A model generated the notes under the pieces. That model saw only the letters and a list, made by a program, of their open reading frames with translations, did no database searches and was not told the DNA's origin. Of a stretch of 39,755 nt of DNA, positions 13,301 to 22,584 are shown piece after piece. The translations under genes were made by a program, and so were the position numbers. The stretch comes from Temnopleurus reevesii (Eukaryota; Echinodermata; Echinoidea; Temnopleuroida; Temnopleuridae): positions 29,485 to 69,239 of the forward strand of contig BQKZ01001710.1 in the NCBI GenBank assembly GCA_036244855.1, given 5' to 3'. How positions within the stretch are numbered: position 1 is the stretch's first letter; each line of letters begins with the position of its first letter.

Positions 13301-14104
13301 AATTTAAAGGGGAATATTAAAGCTATAGAAGTGATTTTGTTGGTAACACCATAGCAACCATCTGATTTTTATTTTTTTCTTATTTCCTTTGTTGCAGATT
13401 CATCTCCCATGGAGATCGGAATGTTGGATGAACCTCATCACATGAACCCTGACAAGTTTAATTCAAGTAGATTTAGAAGAAATCAACATGTGCTTCCAAT
13501 ATCAATGTTATTCAACCATGGTGCTTCTTCACACAACCCTACACATAGTCTGAGAGCTGGTTTCCACTCTTCAGCGAGGTCCTGCCTGCCCGAAGACGAA
13601 GTTGATGGTGACCAGTCAATCCATGATCATCAGCTAACGCACGTGGACTCCTCAGGACGAGCGGAGATGGTGGACGTAAGCGGGAAAGCAGTCACCGTTC
13701 GGGAGGCGGTCGCTTCGGGTAAGGTCCAGCTTGGTCACAAAGCCTTCTATCTCGTCCAGGAGAACAAGATGTCTAAAGGAGATGTGCTTCGTGTAGCCCA
13801 GCTTGCAGGCATCATGGCAGCTAAACAAACCAGTACCCTCATTCCACTCTGCCATAACATCCCCATACAGAAGGTGGATGTAGACCTCCAGCTTGATGAG
13901 GGGTCATTGAGTGTCATCATCAGGTCAAAGGTCAGATGCGTAGGAATGACCGGTGTCGAGATGGAAGCATTGACCGCTGTCTCTATAGCAGCTCTGACCA
14001 TCTATGATATGTGTAAGGCTGTAACAAGGGACATGATAATTTCAGATATCAGGCTAGACCAGAAAACTGGCGGACAGCGGGGAGACTTTAATCGAGCAGC
14101 TTAA
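1371..14104 (+). CDS. MOCS1: MOCS1: fused MoaA-MoaC molybdenum cofactor biosynthesis protein 1 (5' incomplete)
   Basis: MOCS1 converts GTP to cyclic pyranopterin monophosphate, the first step of molybdenum cofactor synthesis, in the mitochondrial matrix (known of the family). Nine coding exons fit: 1371-1500, 1925-2092, 3395-3559, 4772-4905, 9707-9859, 10883-10993, 11898-12018, 12767-12814 and 13398-14104. All have GT...AG borders and matching phases and give 578 residues from the first visible codon. The MoaA module shows the radical-SAM cluster C-N-L-R-C-Q-Y-C (Cys 40/44/47; codon 44 is split by intron 1), GGEP at 86-89, and the C-terminal cluster CxxC-x13-C (Cys 272/275/289). The MoaC module follows a linker of about 75 residues. 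Human MOCS1 is 636 residues, so only the N-terminus with its mitochondrial presequence is missing. The frame upstream of 1371 is polypyrimidine tract, not protein. Orthology is clear along the whole length. Confidence 0.97.
5131..5305 (+). repeat. Dispersed repeat, copy 1 of an inverted pair
   Basis: This segment is similar over about 180 bases to the reverse complement of 8923-9109. Shared words include AATAATT-TCCTGGTAT, GCATTTTAG, ATGTTTCCTCAA and GAAAAGTAAAAT. The similarity looks diverged, with small indels. No coding capacity or terminal repeat is visible, so the class is unknown. Confidence 0.6.
7421..7640 (+). repeat. Polypyrimidine tract
   Basis: About 220 bases here are almost purely C and T, preceded by a C12 run at 7198-7209. 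It creates two overlapping Pro/Leu/Ser-rich open frames that are not genes. On the transcribed sense strand this is a very long pyrimidine stretch inside MOCS1 intron 4, and the duplex could adopt triplex (H-DNA) structure. Confidence 0.75.
8226..8700 (+). repeat. Degenerate tandem repeat, period about 250 bp
   Basis: Two diverged units follow one another. Each has a GG(G)TTG...CTGCTGT-AGAAACATGCAATGTG block (near 8236 and 8490), then a GTCAGCAATGTGAA block (near 8301 and 8549), then CTTGGGACT (near 8359 and 8588), then a block ending GGCAATGTGAA (near 8436 and 8661). Indels separate the units. No gene is seen. Confidence 0.55.
8923..9109 (-). repeat. Dispersed repeat, copy 2 of an inverted pair
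   Basis: This is the inverted partner of 5131-5305 in the same intron, about 3.6 kb away. Read on the minus strand it gives the same order of words (CTCCTGGTATCGCA, GCATTTTAGC, GATGTTTCCTCAA, GAAAAGTAAAAT). In the pre-mRNA the two copies could pair. Confidence 0.6.
10765..10816 (+). repeat. Perfect tandem duplication, 2 x 26 bp
   Basis: The 26-base unit beginning AGGGTTGAAATATATACG occurs twice head to tail just upstream of MOCS1 exon 6. The copies are identical, so the duplication looks recent or polymorphic. Confidence 0.85.
11297..11350. repeat. Inverted repeat with 14 bp arms in MOCS1 intron 6
   Basis: GGTATCAATTCTTG at 11297-11310 is perfectly complementary to CAAGAATTGATACC at 11337-11350, with a 26-base loop. 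It lies between exon 6 and the decayed exon-7 copies. It may be a small hairpin or the remnant of a mobile element. Confidence 0.7.
11509..11897 (+). repeat. Tandem decayed copies of MOCS1 exon 7 upstream of the real exon
   Basis: Four sequences resembling the start of exon 7 (11898, [14 protein letters not shown]) lie upstream, about 74-111 bases apart. Copy 4 at 11794 translates to [15 protein letters not shown], still in frame, but its acceptor AG has become GG. Copy 2 at 11620 has an intact TTTTCAG acceptor and reads [10 protein letters not shown], then a stop. Copy 3 at 11697 reads C-V-F-G-N-A-G. Copy 1 at 11512 reads C-L-Y-S-N-V-E-V-S, then a stop. Flanking T-rich and ACAAACTTTTCC-type sequence recurs too, so the repeated unit covers the acceptor region plus the 5' part of the exon. 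Copy 1 overlaps a short ATTCAAG microsatellite at about 11546-11572. Confidence 0.8.
12767..12822 (+). promoter_or_regulatory. MOCS1: Alternative end of MOCS1A: Gly-Gly-stop overlapping a splice donor
   Basis: Exon 8 encodes [15 protein letters not shown]. Read without splicing, the frame continues GGT GGG TGA, so the protein ends Gly-Gly-stop with the stop at 12820-12822. The donor GTGGGT begins at 12815, inside the first Gly codon. If it is used, the split codon becomes GAT (Asp) and the frame runs into the MoaC exon at 13398. The C-terminal Gly-Gly is the known functional tail of MOCS1A, and alternative splicing between MOCS1A and a MOCS1A-B fusion is known in vertebrates. Here one donor appears to control the choice. 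The sequence is plain; use of both forms is inferred. Confidence 0.85.
13398..14104 (+). CDS. MOCS1: MOCS1 last exon: linker plus MoaC (cPMP synthase) domain
   Basis: This exon encodes residues 345-578 of the visible MOCS1 chain. MoaC converts the 3',8-cyclo-GTP product of MoaA into cPMP. The domain runs from L-T-H-V-D-S (about 423) to the stop TAA at 14102-14104. It has L-C-H-N-I-P at 494-499, T-G-V-E-M-E-A-L at 528-535 and Y-D-M-C-K-A at 546-551. The last holds the Asp and Lys that correspond to the catalytic pair of bacterial MoaC, and G-G-Q-R-G-D-F lies near the end. Residues 345-422 are a hydrophilic, Ser/His-rich linker with an F-H-S-S-A-R stretch. An ORF beginning at ATG 13409 is open through the whole exon, so translation of MoaC from an internal Met in an unspliced or bicistronic message is possible but not shown. 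Confidence 0.96.
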
Positions 14105-14430
14105 TCAACTCTATTCATTTTTTTACCTTTGTGATATAGGTTACCCTTCCCTTCCTACAAAAATGTTAGACTTCCCTCTCAATTCGCACAAACTTTGCAT
14201 GATTTGTTCCAAAAATACTTTGACTTAGTTCATTCAAAATAGGCACAATTAACCATAATTTTTAATACAGAATCAATGCCCATCGAATCAGTTCAAGGAT
14301 AGATATGAGCATTCTTAATTTCTGTAAACTCCATGAATTGAACATGTTTATACAGTCCTTTTGAAATGCTGCCACTGTTTAGATTACGGTATTATGCGTT
14401 AAATAGTTTTTTCTATTTTTCTTATTTTTG

Positions 14431-14436
14431 AATAAA
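14431..14436 (+). terminator. Candidate MOCS1 polyadenylation signal AATAAA
   Basis: AATAAA lies about 330 bases after the MOCS1 stop codon in AT-rich 3' sequence and is the first canonical hexamer there. Further hexamers downstream could serve a longer 3' UTR, so this is only the simplest choice. Confidence 0.4.
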
Positions 14437-17400
14437 AAATGGCCACTTTTATACCTTTTGATTTGTTAGGTATGAACTTTTACCCAATAGACCTGTTTAC
14501 TATTCAAACTCATTGAAATTTCTGCATATTAAAGAATTATTGATGTCTCGGACAATCTTAAAGCTTGCCAGATTCTTGATACACATAGTAACAGATAAAC
14601 TAGACTCCAAAAATTATTAGATTGAAATTATTATGAATAAGTTATCACCAATTGGTAAGGGAATTACCATAAAAACGTCTTTGAATCATGTCGTTAGCAG
14701 GTTATTTGTAAAGATGGTTCGTGGAATGAACCTTGTGTGGAAATGATAAAGTTTATTTGGAATCATTTACATTTTTATTAATATATATTTTTATATTCTA
14801 TATATGTTTCAATAGTAATGTTGTTTTCATTGATATAGTTGAATGAGGCAGTCGGCACATTTTTCTCCATTATGACAAATTAAATACCATCATGCATGTA
14901 TGTTCATTTAAACTGTCTATTTTATGTTGTTTCAGTGCCCAGCTATCAAACACAAATATTATTAAGGAAGCAATTTTTTTTGGTTTTATTTTAAGGAAAA
15001 TTGAGGAATATATGTTATGTACAACAATTTGTTTCCAGTTAAAGGTATTAGATAAAAGAAGAAAAAAAAATTGTGCAAGATGGAGATTCCGAACTTTTTT
15101 CCTACAATGACTTCTATGTGAATATATCAAAACGCTCAAGTTAGTATATTTTATGGGGAGCCAAGCACTCCTTGCATGATATTTTATGCCCTCTTTGAGA
15201 GTATCGAAAATTATGAGAAATGATTACACTGTATAACAATTATTGATTCTTTGTTCAATTTTTTTAATTTTCAATATGTATAATTTTGTGCAATAATATT
15301 TTTGGGAAAGTTGTTCCAATTTAACACATCAGTGATTTCATGAAGTACCATGCAGGCAAGGCACTATTGCATGGAAACAAAGAAAACCAACAAAGCAAAA
15401 AGTGCATCAACATAACCCTTAAATGTGTGTGTATATGTCTTGATATGTTCTTTGTCCATGGAAAAGTCCCTTGCCTGAATACAGACTCTTGAGATTGTAG
15501 ATGATTTACAGTATGTGTTAAAGAGATTCTCTGTAAATGATGACACAAATATATTGAATTTGTCAATTTAGTTTGTTTGCTTTATTTCAGTTATTCCAAT
15601 GCTATTTTTGGTTGCGGATTCAGTTTGGTAACCCCCCCCCCCTTATTGGTATTTGACGATATGCAAACATTAGGGCAACATACAATTGTTCCCTCATTAC
15701 GCACAAAAATTGTTTATGTGATTAGACTGTATTGTGATGTAGCAAAATAATGTAGTGATGAATTTTTGTTCTCTCTATTTGTCTTATATGTTTGTTTTGA
15801 TTGCTGCATTGTTTATACATATAAGTATCTATTTTTATTTACTGTAATAAGGAATTGAAAATCATTGTCTCACAAAGTATTGAAGGAGTGTGCATTGTAT
15901 TTTTTTAATTAACAAAATTAGATTGAACCAGATATTTTTGGAAGGTTGCAGAAAGTCATATTGTGGTAGATGTCATGAAAAACCTACAGTATCCCATAAA
16001 TGACCTTTTCTTTGAGGAAAACTGATTTTCTCTTTAAAATTCATCAGAGGAATATCGAAGACTGTATTTGCTTCTGTCAATTTCCAACTAGATTCTCCTT
16101 GTTTTGAATGACCTTGTTTGGTTTTCATGGGAGCTCTTATAAAGTGGGTCAAACTTGAATATGTAGTTTTGTTATCAAAATGTAATGTCTATTTGTATGT
16201 CCCGTATTACGTATTGATCACACACTTTGAATGTTACTTCTATTTTGCTATTTCTTGCATATCTAACTTGTACCAACTGCAGAATACTTTGAGGTTGTTG
16301 TACAAACCATCACATTATTTCCAAACACTTGTTTAGTTCAACAAAGGATCTAATTATTGTTAGTGTATGAAGTACAATGCTTAACCCAATGGAACTGATT
16401 CCAAAACTTTGAAGTATTGTTCTATTTGTTTGTTTATCCAAACAAATATTAATCTTGTCAGACATCATTTTATTTCTCGTCGTTGTCAATGGATTAGAAT
16501 TTTTAATAATTTTCTCGGTTTTTATTCTTTCTTTTGGATATAGCCTTATAAAAATTGTTGTTGAATTAAAATTCTTGTAGCTGATTATGAATTCAGTTTG
16601 GGAAAAATGTGAATACCACAGTACCCTCTAATCACACACTGAAATCCTAAATTTTATTATACAAGTCAGAACATAGATTTGTGTCTAAAACTATAAAAGA
16701 TACATTTTTATTTTAAAATTTTACCAAAGAGATCAAAGATGTGATATTTTTTACTCAATAGGGATGTAATGTCATGCTTCTGTTATATGTATACCTTTCA
16801 TTTGATGTTTATAACGTGTCATATTTTGTTTAAAAGAACATTTTATTATGTGCCTGAACAAAGTGCCTTGTATGATAGATTTACTTATCATAATTTGTTG
16901 CTACTTTTAAAGAAAGTTAAATCAAAGCAATGCTGCTCTAGGATGGTATTGAGGAATGTTGCAATAGAACGCAAGTTTGATTTGCACCTGTCAATCAAAA
17001 TTAATGTTTCATATGTGTCTTGGTAGAAGAGCACTCGGTGTGCTACTTAAAATTGATGTTTCAATTTCCAACTGCAAATCAGTTGATGTGCAATCAATTG
17101 CAACTCTCTAGCAACACCCCCTAATCATGTGATGAGCACTGCAAATAACATGCCTCACAGTTTCCTCTTGTTATGAATTGAGAAGGTGTTCTGATATCTG
17201 TTTGTTGATGATTATTAGGTATATCACAGAACCAGTGTGCATTCACTAATCTACTCCAATATCCTCTTCTTATCTTTGTTGACAGGAGAAGATGATGCCT
17301 ATCTATTCGGCATTCAGAATTTTAGATTGTTGCATCTTCTTCTGCTGCCAATGCCAGAATAAGATGGTGTCATAGGAGATGGATGTTATATTCCTAAAGG

Positions 17401-18439
17401 CATTCTTTAAAAATGCCAAATCATTGCAAAATCGATTCTCAATGTTTTTGACCCATTTGATATCTTTTGATAACTAAGAATATCTGGAAGTATTATGAAA
17501 TAAAATAAACATTTTCTATCCTGAAAGATTTAAAAATAGAACAGTACTCTTAAAGCATGTGGCTTTTGGTTAGCAGAATGATCACTCTGTATTTGCTGAA
17601 GCTCTCTGCTGAGGTTTATCTGCACATGGAGCATTGTCATAGAGACTTAAACAACTGGCCAATCGCTGATGAATTATCAGCGTTAAATCACTTTATATAT
17701 CTTGAAGTATGTTAGACCACTGAAGTCACAAACTTAAAGTCAAATTTTATTCAAATTAGCTAGGCATAGCTATTGCCTTTAATCAACATATTTCAGACCT
17801 CTTTCACAAGTGTATATGACAAAGATTATTGATTTACTTTGGCAGGTATGTTATGACTTTTTTATGAAGAGGGATAAAATGTTATTAATATGTTGTTTGG
17901 GGGGTGGTATGTCGCTATTTTCAATTTAACCCAAAATTTGTGAATTTCATTTATGTCTATTATGAGCATTTTAGAATATAAATTGTACACTTTATTTCTT
18001 TATAAGAGTTATTCAAACTCAGGGGATCTTTCAAGAAGCTCCTGGTACTAGTTTATATTTAGAGTTTATATGTACCTAAGTTATGCAAGTTTATTGCATG
18101 ATAAATAAAGATATGAATCTGATAACTACACTGGTTTGTTTTACTACTTCAAGGTAAATGTATTATTTATCTTGTAGCATTTTTGCAGGATATGCTAGGT
18201 CTGGGCAATTAGACGATACAGTCATGGTTGTTATGCCAATTTTATTAAATCTGTTCAATGAAATTCATTTAATATGTGTATTACAGATACTATCTATTTT
18301 TATACATATTGAATTTCAATGAATTTCAATGAATAGTTGTCAAGAAATTGATTTAACAGACCTATCTTTCATGGAATTGCAGTCATACTTATGTGTGCAT
18401 AAATTATCATATTTTAAATCAGACTCCTTTTCCAACATA

Positions 18440-18611
18440 CAGTGGAAACTCAATATAACAAGGTACTTGGTACCTTAAAAGATACCTTGTTATAGCAGTA
18501 ATCTTGTTCGAGCAGGATTAAAAACAATAAGTTATAAAGATCTTGAACTAGATTGCCTCTTTATATCAGAAATATTGCTATATTAGATCTCTTAATACCA
18601 TGTTTCCACTG
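18440..18611. mobile_element. Tc1/mariner-type MITE with TA target duplication
   Basis: The left end CAGTGGAAAC (after TA at 18438-18439) mirrors the right end GTTTCCACTG (before TA at 18612-18613). The interior is 172 bases with no coding capacity and an imperfect continuation of the inverted repeats (left CTCAATATAACAAGG; right side with CTATATTAGATCTC). An internal palindrome AAGGTAC-TTG-GTACCTT is present. TA duplication plus CAGTGG-type ends fits non-autonomous elements of the Tc1/mariner/pogo group. The family name is inference. Confidence 0.65.
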
Positions 18612-19682
18612 TATCATAATAACATTGAAATTTGAGTAGCCATATATATAAAAAGATTTATAATATAAATATAGAAGTTTATTTTGTAAAACACATACAC
18701 AGTAAAATGACAACTAGAAGGTTGAACAGTATATAATTTAGAGATTAAAACCATAACAATAATTTGGTACTACATGTACCAATGAACTGAGGAGTTGATG
18801 CATAACATATTAAAACGTACTCTAAATAATTTATACAAATTGAAATGGAAAGAGAATGTGGTGATTACAATTAGATGTGCATCTTAGTTTTTATACATCT
18901 CATCAACAACTATGATGGACGGATTCAAACATTATTTTTTTCTTCTAAATGATGAAGAACCAGTTCTGTCGAGGAATGGAAATGTGCGGGAAACTATGAG
19001 AACAAGTTGTTTAAAAAAAAGCAGAGCAGGAATTGTCTGTGGAAGCATCACAGAGAAAGAAGCAAAAGAGCAAATACAGAGTCTAGGGGGGGGGGTGAAA
19101 AGAATAAGTGTTACATACTTCACAATGTTAATTGTCAAGAAGTGGATAAGCAAAAAGTGACGAAACAGTGGCTTCAGCAAAGTATTAATGAATAATTAAA
19201 ACCATTGATTAATTGGCTACAAAGGTATATTATAACTGTATTGAATGAAGTTTGTTAAAAGCAAACCACGCGACCAACTGCAGTTTGATTTGGGAAATAT
19301 ATTTGTAGCATTTGATTAGGCACTTTTTACGAATGAAAATTTCCCATTCCTTGGCCCTATTGCATAAAAAGTTGAGTTTAAACGCAAGTTCTGAACACGC
19401 ATTCCTGATTGGTTGAAAATGGAGGACTAGATTATTTTCACATCATAGATAATCATAATAACTGCCCCAATTCGTTCTTTTGTCCTACTTCAATGCATGC
19501 CGTAATATTGAAAACCACAAATAAAGATTTGTCCACGTGTTTAAATGTTTCTTCATAATGCTAACACCTTCTTATGAAATCATATTGCATACAAATTGTA
19601 TAGTCTTCGTTGGGCCAAACTTTAAATCCTACTTAGTACCTTGTATTCTTGAAAGCAAATTCTATTGCACAACTTGACCATT

Positions 19683-21882
19683 TCAGACAAAATCGAACCC
19701 TGTGAAAGTTGTCGGTGAGTAACCAAATAATTTGAAATCAAACGAGAATAGTTCGTATAACTTTTCTAAATCTTTTCTTGGTACAAGGCTGAAGTATTTC
19801 TTAACTTTGTCCTCACATGAGCTATTGGTCTTCTTTGTCGATTCCGATCTCGGGAACGGAACATCAATCCCAGTCAACTTAAGAATATAATCCACATCCT
19901 CATCCAGGGTTTCTAGCTTGCCAATGAAGTGGTAGTCGATGTCGCAAGGCAAACAAAGCTTGTGATATCTCTCCCAGTGTCGGTCATATTCCATTGTGTC
20001 GGGATCAATAAGAAAACGGATGAATTCAGCGAAGCTCACGTTGTACATACTCATATCAGCTCTGACCCGTTCTTCCAAACCTTCCCCGTGAAACTTCTTA
20101 ATAAGACTCAATCCTATTTCTGTAAACGTGGTAGTGTGGCTACTTTCACTTCCAAACCGAGCCTCTGGTGACAGTTTGTTCTGGTAAGCAGACAGGAGAC
20201 GAGTAAAAGGGTCGCGAACAAACATGAATTTCTTGTAATTTTCAAGAACATATTGTCTGCGAGTTAGATTATACTTGTGAACATAATTAAGCGATTCACG
20301 CCCTAATTCGTTGATCTCATAATCGTCTTTGGCTTGGGAGATGTTGATATTGTTATCAATCAAGATCACTTTCTTCCAGCTTGAACATGCCACTTTGGGA
20401 ATATTGCAGTAGATGAATTGATGCTTTTCATCCACGATGAGGAATTCAGAAGGGTTTTGAGCAACATCAGTCGCGTTGTGGTTCTTACATGATCGCTTGA
20501 TAAGGTCCAATCTTGACTGGTAGTGCTTTGGTTGGGTTATCTGATACAAGAACAATCAATGATATCACAACTACACGTTTGTAGATCATTGTCAACAAAC
20601 CATAGGATTTGGCTTTTTGGAACTTCATCTATATTGCAGCACATTCTCGGGTATATTGTGTAATAAAAAGCTCGAAACAATAAATATTAAACTGTATTGA
20701 TCATTTGTTAAAAGATTAATATTTTTTCTCATTAACAACTAGTAATATCATGACTAAGCAGGAAATCAGTTTTCATATCATCGTAAGAAATTTCAGCAGT
20801 AATGAAAGTGAAAAGTTTCGGTTTATTTCAAATGACTTGGAAGGCATCATCTCATTGGTCTCAACGTTTTCAGAGTTGGATGATACACATATTTGACGTT
20901 TTAGAGTAAAATGCAAATACTATGTTTATGGATGTATCCAAAATACGTAAATATATTTGTCTAGTAATTATTAAGTTACGGAAACTCACTGCATGTGAAT
21001 AAGCATTGTTGATCACTGTAACTTTATTGAACGGCGGTAATGGAACTTCTTGGACTGAAATGAGAACAAATCAATATATACAATGCATAAAAGGACAAAT
21101 GATTGGTTCCACAATACAGATAGAATGCGAGTCATAACATCCATTCATGAAGTGCTTTTGAGCCAACTTGCTTCTAGATGGGACATTGTGGGAGAAGATG
21201 TTCCAGCTTTATAAACCTAATATGATGACATTTTGTTTAATGTTCACCGGCAAAAACTTCAAAACTTTGAACACTGTAAATTAATAGATCCCATAAGAAT
21301 CATCACTGCCTAAATTGAAAATCTTATCTGACTTTTATCTGACGAATAGAAAGTAACATTATAATGTGCTGAACACTAATCCACAGCGCCAGAGGATAGA
21401 TGTATTTGAATCACCGAGAGGACTCTGAACATTCATACAGCCATAATCATGAACTATATTTACGTCGATAGTTCACATGCGGATCCAGGGGAAGGGAACC
21501 CCCCCCCCCCCCCGGCGTGTGCTCCTGCTGACTAAAGGGGGTTGATGGCAGATGAAGACCTTTTTTTATGTTTGCTTGTTAACCCATAACCCAGCGGCCG
21601 GAAAATCAAAATAATCGCTGCCGCCCCCTACATTAGAATCTATCATTGATTTTTAAGTATAAGTCACATCACATCTATTATTATTAATCCTGGATCCGCC
21701 TCCGGAGTTATTTACTACAGTGAGAGGAAACTTCATTTCAGAAATAGTCAGGAAATTCCAAGCCCCCTTTACACCGACCCAAAGTACGTACCTGGAGGTT
21801 GGTTCCATAATACCATCAAGAGCAAACATCCAGATAAGAAAGCATTGAAAAGAAGGCACGGTCTTCTGTTCCTGTTCTGCAT
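19683..21882 (-). CDS. Carbohydrate sulfotransferase, HNK-1/CHST8-14 family, complete three-exon gene
   Basis: This is a Golgi type II membrane enzyme that transfers sulfate from PAPS to a glycan. Exons on the minus strand are 21882-21792, 21054-20990 and 20540-19683, with donors CCAG|GTACGT and GCA|GTGAGT and acceptors TTTCAG and TATCAG. Phases agree (1, then 0), and the 1014 coding bases give 337 residues. ATG at 21882-21880 gives a short basic tail (R-N-R-R), then a membrane segment at about 9-26 (C-L-L-F-N-A-F-L...L-M-V-L-W). PAPS-binding motifs are P-K-V-A-C-S-S-W-K-K at 100-109 and F-V-R-D-P-F-T-R-L-L-S-A-Y at 159-171. Sequons N-A-T, N-I-S, N-L-T, N-V-S and N-S-S fit a lumenal domain. 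The C-terminal F-x-L-F-G-Y is typical. Length suits the family (about 340-440). Which glycan is modified (chondroitin/dermatan 4-O, GalNAc or HNK-1) cannot be told from sequence. Confidence 0.93.
21479..21699. mobile_element. Short inverted-repeat element in sulfotransferase intron 1
   Basis: GCGGATCCAGG at 21479-21489 is the exact reverse complement of CCTGGATCCGC at 21689-21699. Between them are a C15 run (21499-21513), a G/C-rich stretch, and a 25-base sequence that recurs at 22172-22196. There is no coding capacity. It looks like a non-autonomous element, but I see no clean target duplication. Confidence 0.45.
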
Positions 21883-21909
21883 CTTCACCTCAACGCTGAT
21901 CAATTCCTT

Positions 21910-21917
21910 TATTTATA
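21910..21917 (-). promoter_or_regulatory. TATA-like box upstream of the sulfotransferase ATG
   Basis: On the minus strand TATAAATA lies only about 28 bases before the proposed start codon. If it is a real TATA box, the 5' leader would be only a few bases or the true start would be a later Met. It may equally be chance in AT-rich DNA or part of a 5' UTR. Confidence 0.25.
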
Positions 21918-22536
21918 GTCAGAAGTCTGTTTGTAAGCACAACATGGTAGAAATATGAACGAAGTTTTTTCTAGTTGAAGAATAACCCATGCCAAACAAA
22001 GGTGTAATGTTTTGAAATATCACAGAACTATCTATGTGAATAATTGTATATAATGATTACACCTGCGCTCATTTAACACCAGCGCGTCCAGACACTCTAT
22101 TACCAAAACCCGTATACAGTGTAGTTGCTGAACAGATTTTAAGGAGAACCACTTACTCAAAGTAGGCTATAATTAGAATCTATCATTGATTTTTAATATT
22201 GTTGGGTATTGTATGAGGCGTTTGGCGTTTGAGAAGCACGCAACTATAAGCTCTGAATCACTGATACCATAATGTCAACTCTCCGTGAGCGACCACCTCA
22301 CATTAGCTGATCAATCATGCCAGTCTTCAATGAGACAAAACAAGGCGAACCGATATGTTTGCGATTATTTCAAATATAAGAAGACGTCTATTCAGTATAA
22401 TTAAGCATAATGTAATAATGAACTCGATATCACTGACCCCTCATTCCCAGTTTTATGGACTGTGGATGGAGGATCTAGCATGTGTGGTGTGTATAACCCC
22501 AAGTAACCCCACGATAAACGTCGTTGGGTAAACTGT

Positions 22537-22541
<5 letters not shown>

Positions 22542-22580
<39 letters not shown>

Positions 22581-22584
22581 AAAA
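22542..22584 (+). repeat. Homopolymer pair: C29 followed by A14
   Basis: An uninterrupted run of 29 C (22542-22570) is followed directly by 14 A (22571-22584). Long C runs recur in the window (7198, 15631, 21499 and the last bases). Lengths are likely unreliable in the assembly. Confidence 0.9.

Larger units (their letters stand above)
14105..19682. other. 3' UTR and spacer between convergent MOCS1 and the sulfotransferase
   Basis: This is 5.6 kb of AT-rich sequence between two genes transcribed towards each other. I see no conserved protein-coding exon. The open frames at 14892-15110, 16118-16336, 16769-17026 and 18912-19160 are short, low in complexity and unrecognised. It holds a C11 run near 15631, a short GAATTTCAAT tandem near 18312, and the inverted-repeat element at 18440-18611. 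Confidence 0.6.

Noticed and set aside
18912..19160. An 82-codon plus-strand frame
   Set aside because: It crosses a G9 run, has an antisense frame of equal length, and resembles nothing known.
19929..20171. A plus-strand frame inside the sulfotransferase
   Set aside because: It is a shadow of the catalytic exon on the other strand.
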